Positions 63,864-64,000 of a DNA stretch of 64,000 nt are shown here, piece after piece. Each line of letters opens with the position of its first letter. Positions within the stretch are counted from its first letter, which is position 1. The notes below the pieces were generated by a model. The model did no database searches, had not been told where the DNA came from, and saw nothing but the letters and a program-made list of their open reading frames with translations. Position numbers and translations under genes: made by a program. The DNA comes from Paenibacillus sp. NAIST15-1 (lineage in GTDB: Bacteria; Bacillota; Bacilli; Paenibacillales; Paenibacillaceae): contig NZ_BBYF01000007.1 of assembly GCF_001894745.1 (NCBI RefSeq), positions 62,001-126,000 of the forward strand. The letters run 5' to 3'.

Positions 63864-63905
63864 AACAGGGACAAAAGAAGGAGCCAGCCTTCTATTGTCC
63901 CTGTT
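63864..63905. terminator. Terminator between the YqfQ-like gene and a leftward gene
   Basis: AACAGGGACA (63864-63873) and TGTCCCTGTT (63896-63905) pair with an inner AAGAAGGAG/CTTCT region. It sits just past the stop of the leftward gene and can also stop the rightward one. Confidence 0.75.
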
Positions 63906-63927
63906 ATCAAATATATTAGCTTATGAG

Positions 63928-64000
63928 TTAGCTTTGAATTTTTTCAGGCTCCGGATACGTGATGCCGAATGTATTTACAGTAACCTTTTTCATTTTTTGG
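63928..64000 (-). CDS. 3' end of a leftward gene cut by the window edge
   Basis: On the minus strand the frame runs from the window end to TAA at 63928-63930, coding a C terminus MKKVTVNTFGITYPEPEKIQ plus a final Ser. A terminator follows after 22 bases, supporting a real gene. The start is outside. Too little is seen to name it; a free-standing 21-residue peptide is unlikely because no ribosome binding site precedes the ATG. Confidence 0.5.
   Translation of the reverse strand, partial: QKMKKVTVNTFGITYPEPEKIQS

Overview
The window reads as the chromosome of a low-to-medium GC, spore-forming-type Firmicute, most likely Paenibacillus or a close relative. The grounds are strong AGGAGG-type ribosome binding sites, TTG/GTG starts, a glycine cleavage system with the P-protein split into two subunits, a c-di-AMP (ydaO/yuaA) leader, DUF2785, DUF5316 and YqfQ-like proteins, and a large NRPS/PKS locus. 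No rRNA, tRNA, CRISPR array or insertion sequence was found. The species cannot be fixed from the sequence alone.

Region 1 (about 1.3-30.5 kb) is a hybrid NRPS-PKS biosynthetic locus. A sigma-A-like promoter precedes a small four-helix membrane protein (DUF6790) and one 16.6-kb gene encoding a 5,534-residue protein with the order C-A-PCP-KS-AT-ACP-C-A-PCP-KS-AT(dead)-ACP-C-A-PCP-C. Next come an acyl-AMP ligase-ACP-KS-AT(dead) loading protein, a discrete ACP, an acyl-CoA dehydrogenase, a discrete acyltransferase, a class III aminotransferase, a broken 3-hydroxyacyl-CoA dehydrogenase, an FkbH-like glyceryl-transferring HAD protein with its own ACP, a CPBP-like membrane protein and, after a terminator, an Sfp-type phosphopantetheinyl transferase. 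The set resembles the ACP-linked hydroxymalonyl/methoxymalonyl extender pathways (FK520 and zwittermicin type) feeding AT-dead modules through one discrete AT. There is no ketoreductase, dehydratase, thioesterase or epimerase. My working model is a lipopeptide-polyketide whose acyl head is extended, possibly alpha-hydroxylated through the extender, and beta-aminated by the discrete aminotransferase. The dehydrogenase lesion makes the extender supply doubtful.

Region 2 (30.5-36.8 kb) holds a PocR-AraC regulator divergent from glycerol dehydrogenase and a fused dihydroxyacetone kinase, then a c-di-AMP riboswitch reading into a secreted CAP-domain protein with a KPEV repeat stalk, and a DUF2785 protein. 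Region 3 (37-43 kb) holds a feoA/feoB operon with FeoB split into G-domain and membrane proteins, a nitronate monooxygenase, and a membrane pseudokinase with an external PASTA domain.

Region 4 (43-48.3 kb) is the glycine cleavage system. gcvT-gcvPA-gcvPB runs leftward and gcvH rightward, each behind its own tandem glycine riboswitch, with the two riboswitches back to back in the shared intergenic space. Region 5 (48.4-58.7 kb) has glutamate racemase, a GNAT enzyme, DUF5316, a VOC protein with a MerR regulator, an MBL hydrolase, an aldo/keto reductase, a MocR regulator plus D-Ala-D-Ala ligase, a small unknown protein, a GpsB/DivIVA-like protein and FtsW. Several of these serve peptidoglycan synthesis and division. 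Region 6 (59-64 kb) holds a very large GNAT-fusion protein overlapping an amidohydrolase, a YqfQ-like protein, and the 3' end of a leftward gene cut by the window edge. Most units end in clear intrinsic terminators.
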